Positions 35,711 through 45,459 of a stretch of 64,000 nucleotides of DNA are shown here, one piece after another (the first letter of the stretch is position 1; every line of letters begins with the position of its first letter). Below the pieces are notes generated by a model. That model worked only from the letters and a program-made list of their open reading frames with translations. It was not told the origin of the DNA and ran no database searches. A program made the position numbers and the translations under genes. Location: contig CALYLO010000004.1 of assembly GCA_944800085.1 (NCBI GenBank), forward strand, positions 434,001-498,000, read 5' to 3'. Source of the stretch: Paenibacillus melissococcoides. Its GTDB lineage: Bacteria; Bacillota; Bacilli; Paenibacillales; Paenibacillaceae.

Positions 35711-36844
35711 ATGCTGATGAATTGGGTTCGCCGTTCCCGGAGCGTCAAATGGGAGCTTCTCCTTACCTTCCTTATCTCGGGCGGCCTTATTATGAGCGTC
35801 TTCTGGATTGGAATTGTGTACGGCGGCGCATGGTACCACGGCATGAACTGGTGGTTGTTCGGCATCAGCACGGTTATCGTCGTGTCGCTCATTATGGGCT
35901 ACGTCGCCGGCGTCCGGCTGCAGCGCCGCCTCGATGTGCTGCATCTGAGCATGATGCAGGTGATCAAGGGCAATTGGTCGGAGCGGATTCCGCTCGGCGA
36001 CGATGCCTCTTTCGATCGGCTCTATGAAGATTTCAATACGATGGTCGACGCGATGGAGAAGAAGCTTCGCCTTCTGCAGAAGATGTCGGAGCAGCAGGTG
36101 ATGGATCGGGAGAAGGAATGCGAGGCGGTTGTGCTGGAAGAGCGCCGCAGGCTGGCCAGAGATCTGCATGATACGGTCAGCCAGCAGTTGTTCGCCCTGC
36201 ATATGGCCTCTTCTTCTCTTCCCAAAGTGATGGAACGGGATATGAAGCGGGCGGAAATGGTGGTCAGCCAATTGATTCAGATGTCGCATATCGCCCAACG
36301 GCAAATGCGGAGCCTGATCGCCCAGCTCCGCCCATTGGAGCTGGACGGGCGCACGCTGCAGGAGGCGCTCGATCATTGGTTCCCCGACTACTGCCGGCAG
36401 AACGGCCTTCAGGGCAAGTTCGATGTCGACATGAATATCAAGCTGTCCGAGGCGATCGAGCACCAGAGCTTCCTGATGATCCAGGAGGCGATGGCCAATG
36501 TCGTGAAGCATGCGCACGCGACGCAGGTTACGCTTACGATGCACGCGACGCCGGCGCAGCTCATCCTGGCCATCGCGGATGACGGCCAGGGCTTCGATCT
36601 GAAGGGCGCGTCCTATAAGACCGGAAGCTACGGTCTGACGACGATGAAGGAACGGGTAGACAAGTTGGGCGGCAATCTGGACGTCATCAGCCAGCCCGGC
36701 GCGGGAACGACGATTCGCGTTCATATCCCGTTATTTCGCGAACAAGAGGAAGAGGCGGAGGGTCCAGCTCCGCCAGGAAGCGAATGGAAGAGGGGAAGCG
36801 GCCCGGAGCAGGATGAGCCGGAGGCAGACGGAGGGATTTCATAG
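35711..36844 (+). CDS. liaS: sensor histidine kinase LiaS
   Basis: 377 residues. Two membrane segments (17-37 and 47-66) with a very short external loop, HAMP, then HisKA_3 with H153 (RDLHDTVSQQL) and ATPase motifs NVVKHAHA and DDGQGFD: the intramembrane-sensing NarL-type kinase layout. The acidic C-terminal ~35 residues are not conserved. The stop overlaps the GTG start of liaR. Confidence 0.9.
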   Translation: MLMNWVRRSRSVKWELLLTFLISGGLIMSVFWIGIVYGGAWYHGMNWWLFGISTVIVVSLIMGYVAGVRLQRRLDVLHLSMMQVIKGNWSERIPLGDDASFDRLYEDFNTMVDAMEKKLRLLQKMSEQQVMDREKECEAVVLEERRRLARDLHDTVSQQLFALHMASSSLPKVMERDMKRAEMVVSQLIQMSHIAQRQMRSLIAQLRPLELDGRTLQEALDHWFPDYCRQNGLQGKFDVDMNIKLSEAIEHQSFLMIQEAMANVVKHAHATQVTLTMHATPAQLILAIADDGQGFDLKGASYKTGSYGLTTMKERVDKLGGNLDVISQPGAGTTIRVHIPLFREQEEEAEGPAPPGSEWKRGSGPEQDEPEADGGIS

Positions 36845-37512
36845 TGGAACAGACGGTAATGACCGTATTTCTCGTGGATGATCATGAGATGGTCCGAATG
36901 GGATTGAAAACATATTTGATGCTGGATCCGGATATTGAGGTCATCGGAGAAGCCGGAGGCGGGCTTGAAGCGATCCAGTCGATCTCGGCCCGGGCGGAGC
37001 GGGGAGAGCGGCTGCCCGATCTCGTCCTGATGGATCTGATGATGCCGGACATGAATGGCGTCGAGGCGACGCGCGAATTGACGCGCCGCTACCCGGAGCT
37101 CAAGATCGTCATGCTGACGAGCTTCATGGAGGATAACCAAGTATTCGAAGCGATTCAGGCCGGGGCAATCAGTTATGTGCTGAAGACCGTATCCGCGGAG
37201 GAACTGGTCTATGCGCTTCGCGGCGCCTTGCGCGGCATGCCGGTGATGAGCGGAGAGGTGTCGCAGGCGCTGACCCGCGGCTTGCGCAAGCAGGCGTCGC
37301 AGTCGGATGACGAGGCGCTGACCGAGCGGGAGCGGGAAGTGCTGCTGCTCATCGCCGACGGGAAGACGAACAAGGACATCGCGGAAGAGCTTCATATCAG
37401 CATCAAGACGGTCAAGACGCATGTGTCCAATCTGCTCATGAAATGCGAGGTGCAGGATCGGACGCAGCTAGGCGTCCATGCGCACCGCAAAGGTTGGGTT
37501 AAAAGCGACTGA
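36844..37512 (+). CDS. liaR: response regulator LiaR
   Basis: 222 residues from GTG 36844 (TAGTG overlap). Receiver with DD at 12-13, phospho-acceptor D64 (LVLMDLMMPD), and a LuxR-type helix-turn-helix (LTEREREVLLLIADGKTNKDIAEEL). Partner of LiaS; expected to activate envelope-stress genes including its own operon. Confidence 0.92.
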   Translation: MEQTVMTVFLVDDHEMVRMGLKTYLMLDPDIEVIGEAGGGLEAIQSISARAERGERLPDLVLMDLMMPDMNGVEATRELTRRYPELKIVMLTSFMEDNQVFEAIQAGAISYVLKTVSAEELVYALRGALRGMPVMSGEVSQALTRGLRKQASQSDDEALTEREREVLLLIADGKTNKDIAEELHISIKTVKTHVSNLLMKCEVQDRTQLGVHAHRKGWVKSD

Positions 37513-37548
37513 CTTCGTCCACACTATGGAGGAAGGAGGTTGCATGCC

Positions 37549-37965
37549 ATGCAGCAGTTGGAAGGGACGTTCGCCGGCCGCAAGTTCGGCACCGATGAAC
37601 TGGTGCGCGTGTTGGAGCCGCTTGGCTTCGCCGTCTCCGGCAATTGGGATTATGAAGGGGGCAGCTTCGATTGCGCATTGAACGAGGAGCGCACCCTGTG
37701 GCTCCGTCTGCCGTTCGCGGCGGTGAACGGTCCGTTCGACGGGGAAGCCAACGAATCGGTCTTCGTTCAGATGAAGCAGCCGTTCGTGCTGAAGCACGAG
37801 TATCGGGTCGGCAATGATCCGGATGCCGGCGTGCAGCTGTTCGGCGCCGTCGTGAACCAGTTCCAGGCGCCATCCAATCCGGACGCTTCGCTGTCCCCGG
37901 CCGAGCTGCGCCGGGCGCGGGCGAAGCTGGATGAAGCAGAAAATGTATTGGGGCGGATGAGTTAG
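37549..37965 (+). CDS. YugN-like family protein
   Basis: 138 residues from ATG 37549 (AAGGAGG 9 nt upstream). Resembles the YugN-like family by length and by the segment FDCALNEERTLWLRLPFAAVNG; the function of the family is not known. No signal peptide or membrane segment, so cytosolic. Follows liaR by 36 nt and ends at a terminator, so it may be in the lia transcript. Confidence 0.75.
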   Translation: MQQLEGTFAGRKFGTDELVRVLEPLGFAVSGNWDYEGGSFDCALNEERTLWLRLPFAAVNGPFDGEANESVFVQMKQPFVLKHEYRVGNDPDAGVQLFGAVVNQFQAPSNPDASLSPAELRRARAKLDEAENVLGRMS

Positions 37966-37987
37966 CGGCGCCGCCCGTTCGAATCGT

Positions 37988-38013
37988 AAAACAGGTCCAT
38001 GGGCCTGTTTTTT
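37988..38013 (+). terminator. intrinsic terminator after the YugN-like gene
   Basis: AAACAGGTC-CATG-GGCCTGTTT stem followed by T residues. Confidence 0.8.
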
Positions 38014-38109
38014 GCGTCCATATCGTCGATATCCGGCCAGGGGTGCCGCTTGGAAGATGTGGCGGCATGCCTCCGGAGGATTATCTTTTTATTGGGTTTT
38101 ATAATCTTT

Positions 38110-38124
38110 TTAAGCTGAGCTTAA
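38110..38124 (+). promoter_or_regulatory. palindrome upstream of htrA
   Basis: TTAAGCT-G-AGCTTAA, perfect 7-bp arms, about 90 nt before the htrA start and next to TATAAT (38099-38104). Candidate operator for the downstream two-component pair. Confidence 0.45.
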
Positions 38125-38212
38125 GGTTGATGGTACAATATATAAATATATCATTCATACCTAAAACGCTTATTGATTCGAGTGAAGATCAGCTTATTGG
38201 GAGGTAAGAACT

Positions 38213-39847
38213 ATGGACGAACAACAACGCAAATTATTTTTTACATCCGACTCCGATTCGGATTCTTATACAACAGCACCGGATGAGACTCGCGGCGCGC
38301 AGGACGGCCCGCACGCGGGCGATGCCCAGGCGCGTAAGCCCGAGGATGGCGGTTCGTATTATTTCGCTTACGGCCCTTATCAGTCTGTCAAGCAATCCGA
38401 AGCAAGCACGACGACTACGGAGGCATCCGGCAAGGTGAATGAAGTCGAGGTGACGCCGCCTGCTCCCGTCAAGCCGCTGCCATTCTCCAGAGCGACCGGC
38501 CAAGGAAGCTTCCATTCCGGTGGAGGCGGAGGCAATCTGCCTCCCCAGCCGCCGCAGGGCAATTGGCAGTTCAATGAACCGAAGCGCAAGCGGGGCGCTT
38601 CGTTCCGCGCGATATTCGCTTCCTTCCTGGCGGGGATGCTGGTCATCACCGGCCTGATGTATGCCGCGGACAGCACCAATCTGTTCAAGGGCAGACAGGA
38701 GCTGGGTAGCACGGCCAGCTCGTCGGAGAGCGCGGTCGTGACCAATGGGACGCCGGCTCCGTTCCCGAATGGCGCCAGCAGCGTTCCGGAGGTGGTGAAG
38801 AAGACGAGTCCGGCGGTGGTCAAGATCGAGACGCTGGCCCGCGTGAGCACGCAGAACGGCTATGGCAACAACCCTTGGATGAACGATCCGTTCTTCCGCC
38901 AGTTCTTCGGCGATTCCTTCGGCGGCAGCGGGAACAACAGCTCGAGCCAGAGCCAGCAGCTCCAGCCGCTCGGCATCGGGACCGGCTTCATCTTCGATAA
39001 GTCGGGCTATATTTTGACGAACCAGCACGTGATTTCCGGAGCGGAAGTCATCCAGGTCACGGTGGAAGGATACAAGAAGCCGCTCAAGGGAACGCTGCTC
39101 GGCCAGAGCGAGGATCTGGATCTGGCGGTCATCAAGATTGACGGCGAAGGCGATTTTCCAACGGTGCCGCTGGGCGATTCCGACGCGGCGGAGGTCGGGG
39201 AGCAGGTCGTCGCGATCGGCAACCCGTCCGGCTTCGACCATACGGTTACGTCCGGCGTGCTGAGCGCCCGCGAGCGCTCGATCAATGTCGATGATAACGG
39301 CAGCGCTCGGGAATACGAGCATTTGCTCCAGACGGACGCGTCCATCAATCCCGGCAACTCGGGCGGACCGCTCTTGAATATGAAGGGCGAAGTCATCGGC
39401 ATGAACGTTGCGGTGAGCAAGCAGGCGCAAGGCATCGGATTCGCCATCCCTTCGAATGTGATCAAGAAGGTCGTTGACGATCTGAAGGCGAACCGTGAAA
39501 TACCGAAGGAGCCGATTCCGTTCATTGGCGCTACGCTGCAGACGATGACCAGCGACATTGCGCAGGAAATGGGCATCAAAAATGTCGAAGGCTCTCTCGT
39601 GCTCAATGTGATGTTCGGTTCCCCGGCCTATGAGGCGGATTTGCGCGCCTATGATATTATTGTAGGTATGGACGGCACGAAGTACGCGACCAAAGAGGAA
39701 TTGATCGAAGCGATACAGAAGAAGAAGGTTGACGATACCGTCACGATGCAGGTGGTACGCAACGGCAAAGAGACGGAATTGAAGATTAAGCTCGGCGACC
39801 GGAACAAGTTCGACAAGCAGATTCAGTCGCAGCAACAGCAGCCATAA
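38213..39847 (+). CDS. htrA: membrane-anchored serine protease HtrA/DegP family
   Basis: 544 residues. Cytosolic Ser/Pro/Gly-rich N-terminus (1-125), one membrane segment (131-151), trypsin-like domain with catalytic triad H272 (LTNQHVI), D303 (DLAVIKID) and S383 (NPGNSGGPLL), and a C-terminal PDZ domain (about 425-530). Degrades or refolds misfolded exported proteins. Ribosome site GGGAGGT. Followed by a response regulator and kinase, as CssRS adjoins an htrA paralogue in Bacillus and MprAB adjoins pepD in mycobacteria, which suggests that pair senses secretion stress. Confidence 0.92.
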   Translation: MDEQQRKLFFTSDSDSDSYTTAPDETRGAQDGPHAGDAQARKPEDGGSYYFAYGPYQSVKQSEASTTTTEASGKVNEVEVTPPAPVKPLPFSRATGQGSFHSGGGGGNLPPQPPQGNWQFNEPKRKRGASFRAIFASFLAGMLVITGLMYAADSTNLFKGRQELGSTASSSESAVVTNGTPAPFPNGASSVPEVVKKTSPAVVKIETLARVSTQNGYGNNPWMNDPFFRQFFGDSFGGSGNNSSSQSQQLQPLGIGTGFIFDKSGYILTNQHVISGAEVIQVTVEGYKKPLKGTLLGQSEDLDLAVIKIDGEGDFPTVPLGDSDAAEVGEQVVAIGNPSGFDHTVTSGVLSARERSINVDDNGSAREYEHLLQTDASINPGNSGGPLLNMKGEVIGMNVAVSKQAQGIGFAIPSNVIKKVVDDLKANREIPKEPIPFIGATLQTMTSDIAQEMGIKNVEGSLVLNVMFGSPAYEADLRAYDIIVGMDGTKYATKEELIEAIQKKKVDDTVTMQVVRNGKETELKIKLGDRNKFDKQIQSQQQQP

Positions 39848-39939
39848 GCCGCGCGGCTTATGACGAATCCGGGTGCTGCGGCCCGGGCGCAGCGGGAGAG
39901 GAAGCATAGGATGGCCTGCGCCGTTCTTGGCTTCCTTTT
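39843..39939 (+). terminator. palindromes after htrA, possible weak terminator
   Basis: CATAAGCCGC followed by its exact reverse complement (39843-39862) includes the htrA stop. GGAAGC (39900-39905) pairs with GCTTCC (39930-39935), followed by TTTTC. Termination is plausible but weak. Confidence 0.4.
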
Positions 39940-40024
39940 CGCTATTCGGGCGGCGAATGGCAGTGCCGTAAGGAAGAAGCAGGGAAGAGAAGGATCAATC
40001 TACGGGTGAAGAGAGGCTGGTAGG

Positions 40025-40714
40025 ATGACGCGTTCAACGATTATGGTAGTCGATGACGATGAGAAAATTACGTCCATGCTGAGGCGTGGCCTGGTGTTCG
40101 AAGGATATGAGGTCCGGACGGCGGCGAATGGCAGCGAGGGCTTGCGCGAGATGATGATCCGCGAGCCCGATTTGCTGATCCTGGACGTGATGATGCCGGA
40201 GGTGGACGGCTGGGAGGTGTGCCGCAGGCTGCGGGAAGCGGGCAGCAACGTGCCGGTTCTGATGCTGACCGCGAAGGACGAGGTGCAGGACCGGGTGCAC
40301 GGGCTTGATCTCGGAGCGGACGATTATCTCGTCAAGCCGTTCGCGCTGGAGGAGCTGCTGGCCCGCGTGCGCGCCTTGCTGCGCCGCCGGACCGAGGGCG
40401 AAGGCGGGACGCACCGCTTGACGTTCGAGGATGTCGTGCTTGATCTGCATACCCGCGAAGTGCTTCGCGACGGCAAGCCGATCGAGCTGACGGCGAAGGA
40501 GTTCGAGCTGCTCCATCTGTTCATGCAGAATCCGAAGCGGGTGCTGCCGCGGGACGTCATTATGGAGAAAATATGGGGCTATGACTACAGCGGAGAATCG
40601 AATGTGCTTGAGGTGTATATCGCCATGCTGCGCCAGAAGACGGAAGAACATGGAGGCAAGCGTATCATCCAGACCATTCGGGGAACGGGCTACGTCTTGA
40701 GAGGAGATCATTAA
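40025..40714 (+). CDS. OmpR-family response regulator (CssR/MprA-like by context)
   Basis: 229 residues. Receiver with DDD at 10-12, D54 phospho-acceptor (LLILDVMMPE) and KPF near 104; winged helix with NVLEVYIAMLRQKTEE. The stop TAA overlaps the kinase ATG by one base. Lies 177 nt after htrA. Assignment to secretion stress rests on gene order, not on sequence identity. Confidence 0.88.
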   Translation: MTRSTIMVVDDDEKITSMLRRGLVFEGYEVRTAANGSEGLREMMIREPDLLILDVMMPEVDGWEVCRRLREAGSNVPVLMLTAKDEVQDRVHGLDLGADDYLVKPFALEELLARVRALLRRRTEGEGGTHRLTFEDVVLDLHTREVLRDGKPIELTAKEFELLHLFMQNPKRVLPRDVIMEKIWGYDYSGESNVLEVYIAMLRQKTEEHGGKRIIQTIRGTGYVLRGDH

Positions 40715-42180
40715 TGTCGATTCGGCTGCGGCTTACGGTATGGTATTCCGTCCTGCTCGCGTTTACCCTGCTCTTATTCGGAATTGCCATCTACACCTTT
40801 GTCGACTACAACACCTACGCGCATATTAAGTCCCGCATCCAAGCCCAGGTCACCCAGTTGAAGGTGCTGCCGACGCTCGATCTGCAGAATCGCTTCGACT
40901 TCGATGTTCCCAAATCCGACTTGAAGCGGCTGGAAGATGCCGAGCTGTATATTCAGATTATCAACTTCAGCAACAAAACGCCGCGCAAGTCGCCGAATCT
41001 GTTGGAGCTAGGTCTTAATATACCGATGCCGCAAAAGGCGTCGCAGATTAAAGAAGGCTACCGCAAGATCGAAATTAGCGGCTATGAATTTCTTGTCTAT
41101 GAAAATGCGATTATGCTGGGTGACCAGGTTGGGGGGGCACTCCAGGTATTCGCCTTCACCGGGCGCGAAGCCCTGTTCACGAAAGAACTGCGCAGCATCC
41201 TGATCATCGCGTCGATGGTCACGATCGTGCTGGCCTTCTCGCTTGGTCTGTTCCTGGCGCAGAAATCGCTGCGGCCGATCGAGAATATCATCCGGGCCAC
41301 GGACCGCATTCAGAAGGGGGCTGACCTGAGCGTCCGCATTCCGCGCGAAGGTCCGCCCGACGACGAGATCGGACAGCTCACCGACCGGATCAACAGCATG
41401 CTGGGCCGGATGGAGACGTTCTATAACGAGCTCGACGAGGCGTATCGGGCCCAGCGGCGGTTCGTATCCGATGCGTCTCATGAGCTGCGGACGCCGTTGA
41501 CGACGATTCGCGGCAATGTCGATCTGCTTCAGAAAATGTGGATGCAGCTGCAGGAGCCGAACCAGATGAGCCAGAGCGAGCGGGAGCAGATGTCGCTGGA
41601 AGCGCTGCGCGATATCGCGGACGAGTCGGAGCGCATGAGCCATCTCGTGAATGATCTGCTGTCGCTCGCCCGCGCCGATGCCGGCTATGTGATGAGCAAG
41701 GTGCTCGTCGAGCTGAAGCCGATGGTCGAGGAGGTCGTGCGCCGGGCGCAGTTCCTGCCGCGCAAGGCCGAATGGGAATTGGGCAATATCGATGTGCTGG
41801 AAGATTTGTACGTGTACGGCAACAAAGATTATTTGCAGCAGATGCTGTTCATTTTCATTGAGAATGCGTTCAAATATACCCCGGAAGGCAAGGTTCGGTT
41901 AACGGCGATCCGGCAGGACAATCAGATCGGACTGAAGGTGGACGATACGGGGATCGGCATGAACGAGAAGGAAGTGCCGTACATCTTCGAGCGCTTCTAT
42001 CGCGCCGACGTCTCCCGCGGCGTGACATCGGGCACCGGGCTCGGGCTGGCGATTGCCAAATGGATTATCGATGAGCACCGGGGTTCGGTAGAGGTCGTCA
42101 CGAAGCCGGGGAAAGGGACCTCGTTCATCGTGTGGCTGCCGCTGGCTACGGTCGACGGAAGCGGAGATTATCCGGTATAA
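40714..42180 (+). CDS. sensor histidine kinase (CssS/MprB-like by context)
   Basis: 488 residues: membrane segment 10-30, extracellular sensor (31-158), membrane segment 162-183, HAMP (188-245), HisKA with H256 (SDASHELRTPLTTI), and ATPase with FIENAFKYTPEG, DTGIGM and GTGLGLAI. Partner of the preceding regulator. The sensor region has no family I recognise. Confidence 0.9.
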   Translation: MSIRLRLTVWYSVLLAFTLLLFGIAIYTFVDYNTYAHIKSRIQAQVTQLKVLPTLDLQNRFDFDVPKSDLKRLEDAELYIQIINFSNKTPRKSPNLLELGLNIPMPQKASQIKEGYRKIEISGYEFLVYENAIMLGDQVGGALQVFAFTGREALFTKELRSILIIASMVTIVLAFSLGLFLAQKSLRPIENIIRATDRIQKGADLSVRIPREGPPDDEIGQLTDRINSMLGRMETFYNELDEAYRAQRRFVSDASHELRTPLTTIRGNVDLLQKMWMQLQEPNQMSQSEREQMSLEALRDIADESERMSHLVNDLLSLARADAGYVMSKVLVELKPMVEEVVRRAQFLPRKAEWELGNIDVLEDLYVYGNKDYLQQMLFIFIENAFKYTPEGKVRLTAIRQDNQIGLKVDDTGIGMNEKEVPYIFERFYRADVSRGVTSGTGLGLAIAKWIIDEHRGSVEVVTKPGKGTSFIVWLPLATVDGSGDYPV

Positions 42181-42228
42181 TGGAGGGGCGGAAGTCAGAC
42201 GCAGTATAATGAGAAGGCGGGTGTACCG

Positions 42229-43179
42229 ATGGAAGTCAGAAAAATTACACCGCGTGGCTATTGCTATGGCGTCGTGGATGCGATGGTGCTGGCACAACAG
42301 ACGGCGCGCAATCTGGATTTGCCCCGTCCGATATATATATTAGGGATGATCGTTCATAACCGTCACGTAACGGATGCGTTCGAGGACGAGGGCATCATTA
42401 CGCTCGATGGGGCGAACCGCTTGGATATTCTGGATCAGATCGAATCCGGGACGGTAATCTTTACGGCGCACGGCGTATCCCCGGAAGTGCGGAAGAAGGC
42501 GCGGGAGAAGGGGCTGACCACCGTCGATGCGACATGTCCCGATGTGACGCGCACGCATGATCTGATTCGGGAGAAGACGGCCGAAGGCTACGAGATTATT
42601 TATATCGGCAAAAAAGGGCATCCCGAACCGGAGGGCGCCATCGGCGTGGCCCCGGACAAGGTGCATCTGATCGAGACGGAAGCGGAGATCGCCGATCTGA
42701 AGGTGGGCACGGATCGCCTCGTCATTACGAATCAGACGACGATGAGCCAGTGGGATATCAAGCACATAATGAATCGGCTTATCGCCCGGTTCCCGACGGC
42801 CGAGATTCATAACGAGATCTGCATGGCGACGCAGGAGAGACAGGCGGCGGTGGCCGAGCAGGCCACAGGCTGCGACCTCGTCATCGTCGTGGGCGATCCG
42901 CGAAGCAATAACTCCAATCGTCTGGCCCAGGTCTCGGAGGAGATCGCCGGCGTGCGCGCCTATCGCATCTCCGATCTGTCGGAATTGAAGCGGGAATGGC
43001 TCGATGGGGTCCGGATCGTCGGCGTAACCTCCGGCGCGTCAACGCCGACGCCGATTACGAAGGAAGTCATTGCTTATTTGGAGCAGTACGACGAGAATAA
43101 TCCGGAGACATGGGAATTGAAGCGAACCGTGAACATGAAGAAGCTGCTTCCGGTCATCCGCGAGAAGTCGAAGTCGTAA
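42229..43179 (+). CDS. ispH: 4-hydroxy-3-methylbut-2-enyl diphosphate reductase (IspH)
   Basis: Last step of the MEP isoprenoid pathway, giving IPP and DMAPP. 316 residues, normal length. The three iron-sulfur cysteines are C12 (GYCYGV), C103 (ATCPDVT) and C198 (NEICMAT); the HGVSPEVR and SGASTPTP motifs are conserved. 48 nt after the kinase gene, possibly in the same transcript, but not functionally linked in an obvious way. Confidence 0.94.
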   Translation: MEVRKITPRGYCYGVVDAMVLAQQTARNLDLPRPIYILGMIVHNRHVTDAFEDEGIITLDGANRLDILDQIESGTVIFTAHGVSPEVRKKAREKGLTTVDATCPDVTRTHDLIREKTAEGYEIIYIGKKGHPEPEGAIGVAPDKVHLIETEAEIADLKVGTDRLVITNQTTMSQWDIKHIMNRLIARFPTAEIHNEICMATQERQAAVAEQATGCDLVIVVGDPRSNNSNRLAQVSEEIAGVRAYRISDLSELKREWLDGVRIVGVTSGASTPTPITKEVIAYLEQYDENNPETWELKRTVNMKKLLPVIREKSKS

Positions 43180-43236
43180 CCAGGGCAAGGGCTGCCATCA
43201 ACCGGATTGACGGCACATCTCGAGAGATGGAATATT

Positions 43237-43704
43237 GTGAAGAGATGGTTGAAGTGCCAGTTCCTGAAGCTGATTCGTACCCGCGGCGCCGCCGCACAGG
43301 TGGCGAGAGGGTTCTGTATCGGACTGGCCCTTGAAATGTTCACTCTCCCGGCGGCTGGGCCGGCGTTCTTCCTCATCTTTCCTTTGGCGTACTTGATGAG
43401 GGGGCGGCTGGCCGCCGCCTTGATCGGCTTCGCATTCGGGAAGCTGATCTATATTCCGATCGCTGTCGTCAATGAGCGGGTAGGGCATTGGATTCTGCCC
43501 CTGCATTGGTCGGTTCATGCGGCCGCGCTGCCGGACTGGCTGAACCGGCTTCTGACCATCAACATAAATCTGATTGTAGGCGGAATGATTGACGGTGTCT
43601 TGTTGGCGCTTCTGTTGTATATCCCAATGAAGCAGATCCTGCTGGTCATGCAGGTGCGGCGCCGACAGAAGCCCCGCCATCGTCAAGGCCACGCTCACGG
43701 ATAA
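43237..43704 (+). CDS. DUF2062 membrane protein
   Basis: 155 residues from GTG 43237; GAGATGG lies 7 nt before it, whereas the TTG at 43207 has no ribosome site. DUF2062 features: basic N-terminus (MKRWLKCQFLKLIRTRG), a P-loop-free hydrophobic core with AAGPAFFLIFPLAYLMRG, and three to four membrane segments. Function unknown; relatives are fused to glycosyltransferases in some genomes. Basic His/Arg-rich tail. Confidence 0.75.
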   Translation: MKRWLKCQFLKLIRTRGAAAQVARGFCIGLALEMFTLPAAGPAFFLIFPLAYLMRGRLAAALIGFAFGKLIYIPIAVVNERVGHWILPLHWSVHAAALPDWLNRLLTININLIVGGMIDGVLLALLLYIPMKQILLVMQVRRRQKPRHRQGHAHG

Positions 43705-43709
43705 GGCAC

Positions 43710-43752
43710 AGCTCTTTTCTGCCGGCCGAACGGTCGGGGCAGAAAAGGGCTT
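43710..43752 (+). terminator. hairpin after the DUF2062 gene
   Basis: AGCTCTTTTCTGCC pairs with GGCAGAAAAGGGCT (14 bp, one G-U), followed by TTCTTCTATTT. The tail is T-rich but interrupted. Confidence 0.6.
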
Positions 43753-43808
43753 TCTTCTATTTCCCGGGACATAATGAGAGGCGGGACTCCGGATGAAGAA
43801 AAAAAGAA

Positions 43809-43837
43809 TTGACGAATGGGACAATATTCGATATAGT
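43809..43837 (+). promoter_or_regulatory. promoter of the DAHP synthase gene
   Basis: TTGACG, 17 nt, TATAGT. Confidence 0.75.
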
Positions 43838-43921
43838 TGCTTTAACGGATAAAAGCTTAAAAGCGTATAAGCGTTGAAACGAGAAAGCTATGAATCGACA
43901 GAACAGAAAGGATGTAGCCCC

Positions 43922-44983
43922 GTGATCGTTATCGTCTCGAATCAGACTCCGGAAGAGCGGGTCGCCGAACTCGTAAGCATCATCGAGAAAGCGGGCAACC
44001 AAGCCCATATCTCGCGCGGCACAGATCGAACCGTCATTGGCATTATCGGTAAAGCAGAGCCTCAACTGGCTGAGCATCTTAGACAAATGAAAGGCGTAGA
44101 GAACGTGATTAAGATTACGAAATCATATAAGCTGGCTAGCCGTGACTTCCATCCGGAAGATACGGTCATCCATATTAAAGGCGTAGAAATCGGCGGTGGC
44201 AATCTGGTCGTCATGGGCGGACCGTGCGCAGTCGAATCGCCGGCGCAGATTGACGAGATCGCGCGCCTGGTGAAGGCGGCGGGCGGACAAATCTTGCGCG
44301 GAGGGGCCTTCAAGCCGCGGACAGGCCCGTACAGCTTCCAAGGGATCGGCGTGGAAGGGCTGATCATGATGGCCGAGGCCGGCCGGAAGCACGGCCTGTT
44401 GACGATTACGGAGGTCATGACGCCGGAATACGTCGATATTTGTGCGGAGTACGCGGATATTCTCCAGGTCGGAACGCGCAATATGCAGAACTTCGATCTG
44501 CTGCGCAAGCTGGGCGAATGCGGCAAGCCGGTCTTGCTCAAGCGCGGATTCAGCGCCACCTATGATGAGTGGTTGAATGCGGCCGAATATATATTGGCCG
44601 GCGGCAATCCGAATGTTATGCTGTGCGAGCGCGGCATTCGCACCTTCGAGACATACACGCGCAACACGCTGGACCTGACCGCCATTCCGGTCGTGAAGCA
44701 GTTAAGCCATCTGCCGGTCATCTCCGATCCGAGCCACGGCACGGGCCGCCGCGAGCTGGTGGAGACGATGTCCAAGGCATCGGTGGCCGCCGGCGCGGAC
44801 GGCTTGATCATCGAGATGCATACCGATCCGGACAACTCGATGACCGGGGACGGGGTGCAGTCGCTGTTCCCGGATCAATTCGCCAATCTTCTGCGCGAAC
44901 TGGAGCAGCTCGCCCCGCTGTGCGGCAAGACCTTCAATACGGAGAAAATGGAGCCGCCCCATTTCGCGACATGGGTCAAGTAA
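43922..44983 (+). CDS. aroF: 3-deoxy-7-phosphoheptulonate synthase, type I-beta with regulatory domain
   Basis: First step of the shikimate pathway (PEP plus erythrose 4-phosphate). 353 residues from GTG 43922 with AAAGGA upstream; a TTG at 43874 is less likely. The N-terminal ~70-residue ferredoxin-like regulatory domain ([14 protein letters not shown]) is followed by the barrel with [35 protein letters not shown] and [10 protein letters not shown], which hold metal and PEP ligands. This is the Thermotoga-type, usually inhibited by Tyr/Phe through the N-domain. No chorismate mutase domain. Confidence 0.93.
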   Translation: MIVIVSNQTPEERVAELVSIIEKAGNQAHISRGTDRTVIGIIGKAEPQLAEHLRQMKGVENVIKITKSYKLASRDFHPEDTVIHIKGVEIGGGNLVVMGGPCAVESPAQIDEIARLVKAAGGQILRGGAFKPRTGPYSFQGIGVEGLIMMAEAGRKHGLLTITEVMTPEYVDICAEYADILQVGTRNMQNFDLLRKLGECGKPVLLKRGFSATYDEWLNAAEYILAGGNPNVMLCERGIRTFETYTRNTLDLTAIPVVKQLSHLPVISDPSHGTGRRELVETMSKASVAAGADGLIIEMHTDPDNSMTGDGVQSLFPDQFANLLRELEQLAPLCGKTFNTEKMEPPHFATWVK

Positions 44984-44995
44984 ACCTTGTAGAAG

Positions 44996-45033
44996 AACAG
45001 TCTCTTTTCGTGAGGAAAAAGACTGTTTTTTCT
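44996..45033 (+). terminator. intrinsic terminator after the DAHP synthase gene
   Basis: AACAGTCT/AGACTGTT stem, extended by TTTT/AAAA, then TTTTTT. Confidence 0.8.
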
Positions 45034-45109
45034 TTGGCTGGAATAGGGCGGGGGCGCTGGTTGGCGTATTGCCGCGCATCGGACGCGCCGATGATGCGCT
45101 TGGTCTTGG

Positions 45110-45250
45110 CCAAGCGTATGCGTGCTCAGGGGCCAAGCGTATGCGTGCTCAGGGGCCCAAGCGTATGCGTGCTCAGGGGCCAAGCGTATGCGTGCTCAGG
45201 GGCCATGCGGTATGCGTGTACAGGGGTCATGCGGCAGGGGTGCTCAGCGG
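45110..45250 (+). repeat. 23-24 bp tandem repeat (minisatellite)
   Basis: Four near-identical units with CCAAGCGTATGCGTGCTC plus AGGGG (45110, 45133, 45156, 45180) and two diverged units (45203, 45227). Intergenic, with no ribosome site; frames through it give only repeats of MRAQGPSV-type sequence. From 45034 to 45459 nothing else is seen. Confidence 0.85.
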
Positions 45251-45459
45251 CTGTGACCGTGTGTCTTAGGGGCTGCTGTGGGCAAAGCGTTGAGAGGCAT
45301 GCGCCTATGTGCGCGTGAGCGGGCAAGCGTGTTTTGCAACGAGTGCTCGCCATTATGCGTGACTATGGGCTGACGTAAAGTTGCCTACACCTATCCGCGA
45401 CGGGTGGGGATAGCCTACTGCCGCGTAATGCATCGTTTCCCGGTCTGTGATCAACGATT

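Noticed and set aside
34682..36724. Long minus-strand open frame (680 codons) opposite liaF/liaS
   Set aside because: It is antisense to well-supported lia genes; the translation is rich in Arg/His/Leu with no domain, as expected for a shadow frame in GC-rich DNA.
38234..39907. 557-codon minus-strand frame opposite htrA
   Set aside because: Shadow of the HtrA gene; no ribosome site and no family features.
45110..45250. CRISPR or coding repeat
   Set aside because: Units are contiguous with no spacers; translated frames lack a start with ribosome site and any family likeness.
44569..45318. 249-codon plus-strand frame overlapping aroF and the minisatellite
   Set aside because: It is an alternative frame of aroF continuing into tandem repeats; the DAHP synthase frame is clearly the real one.
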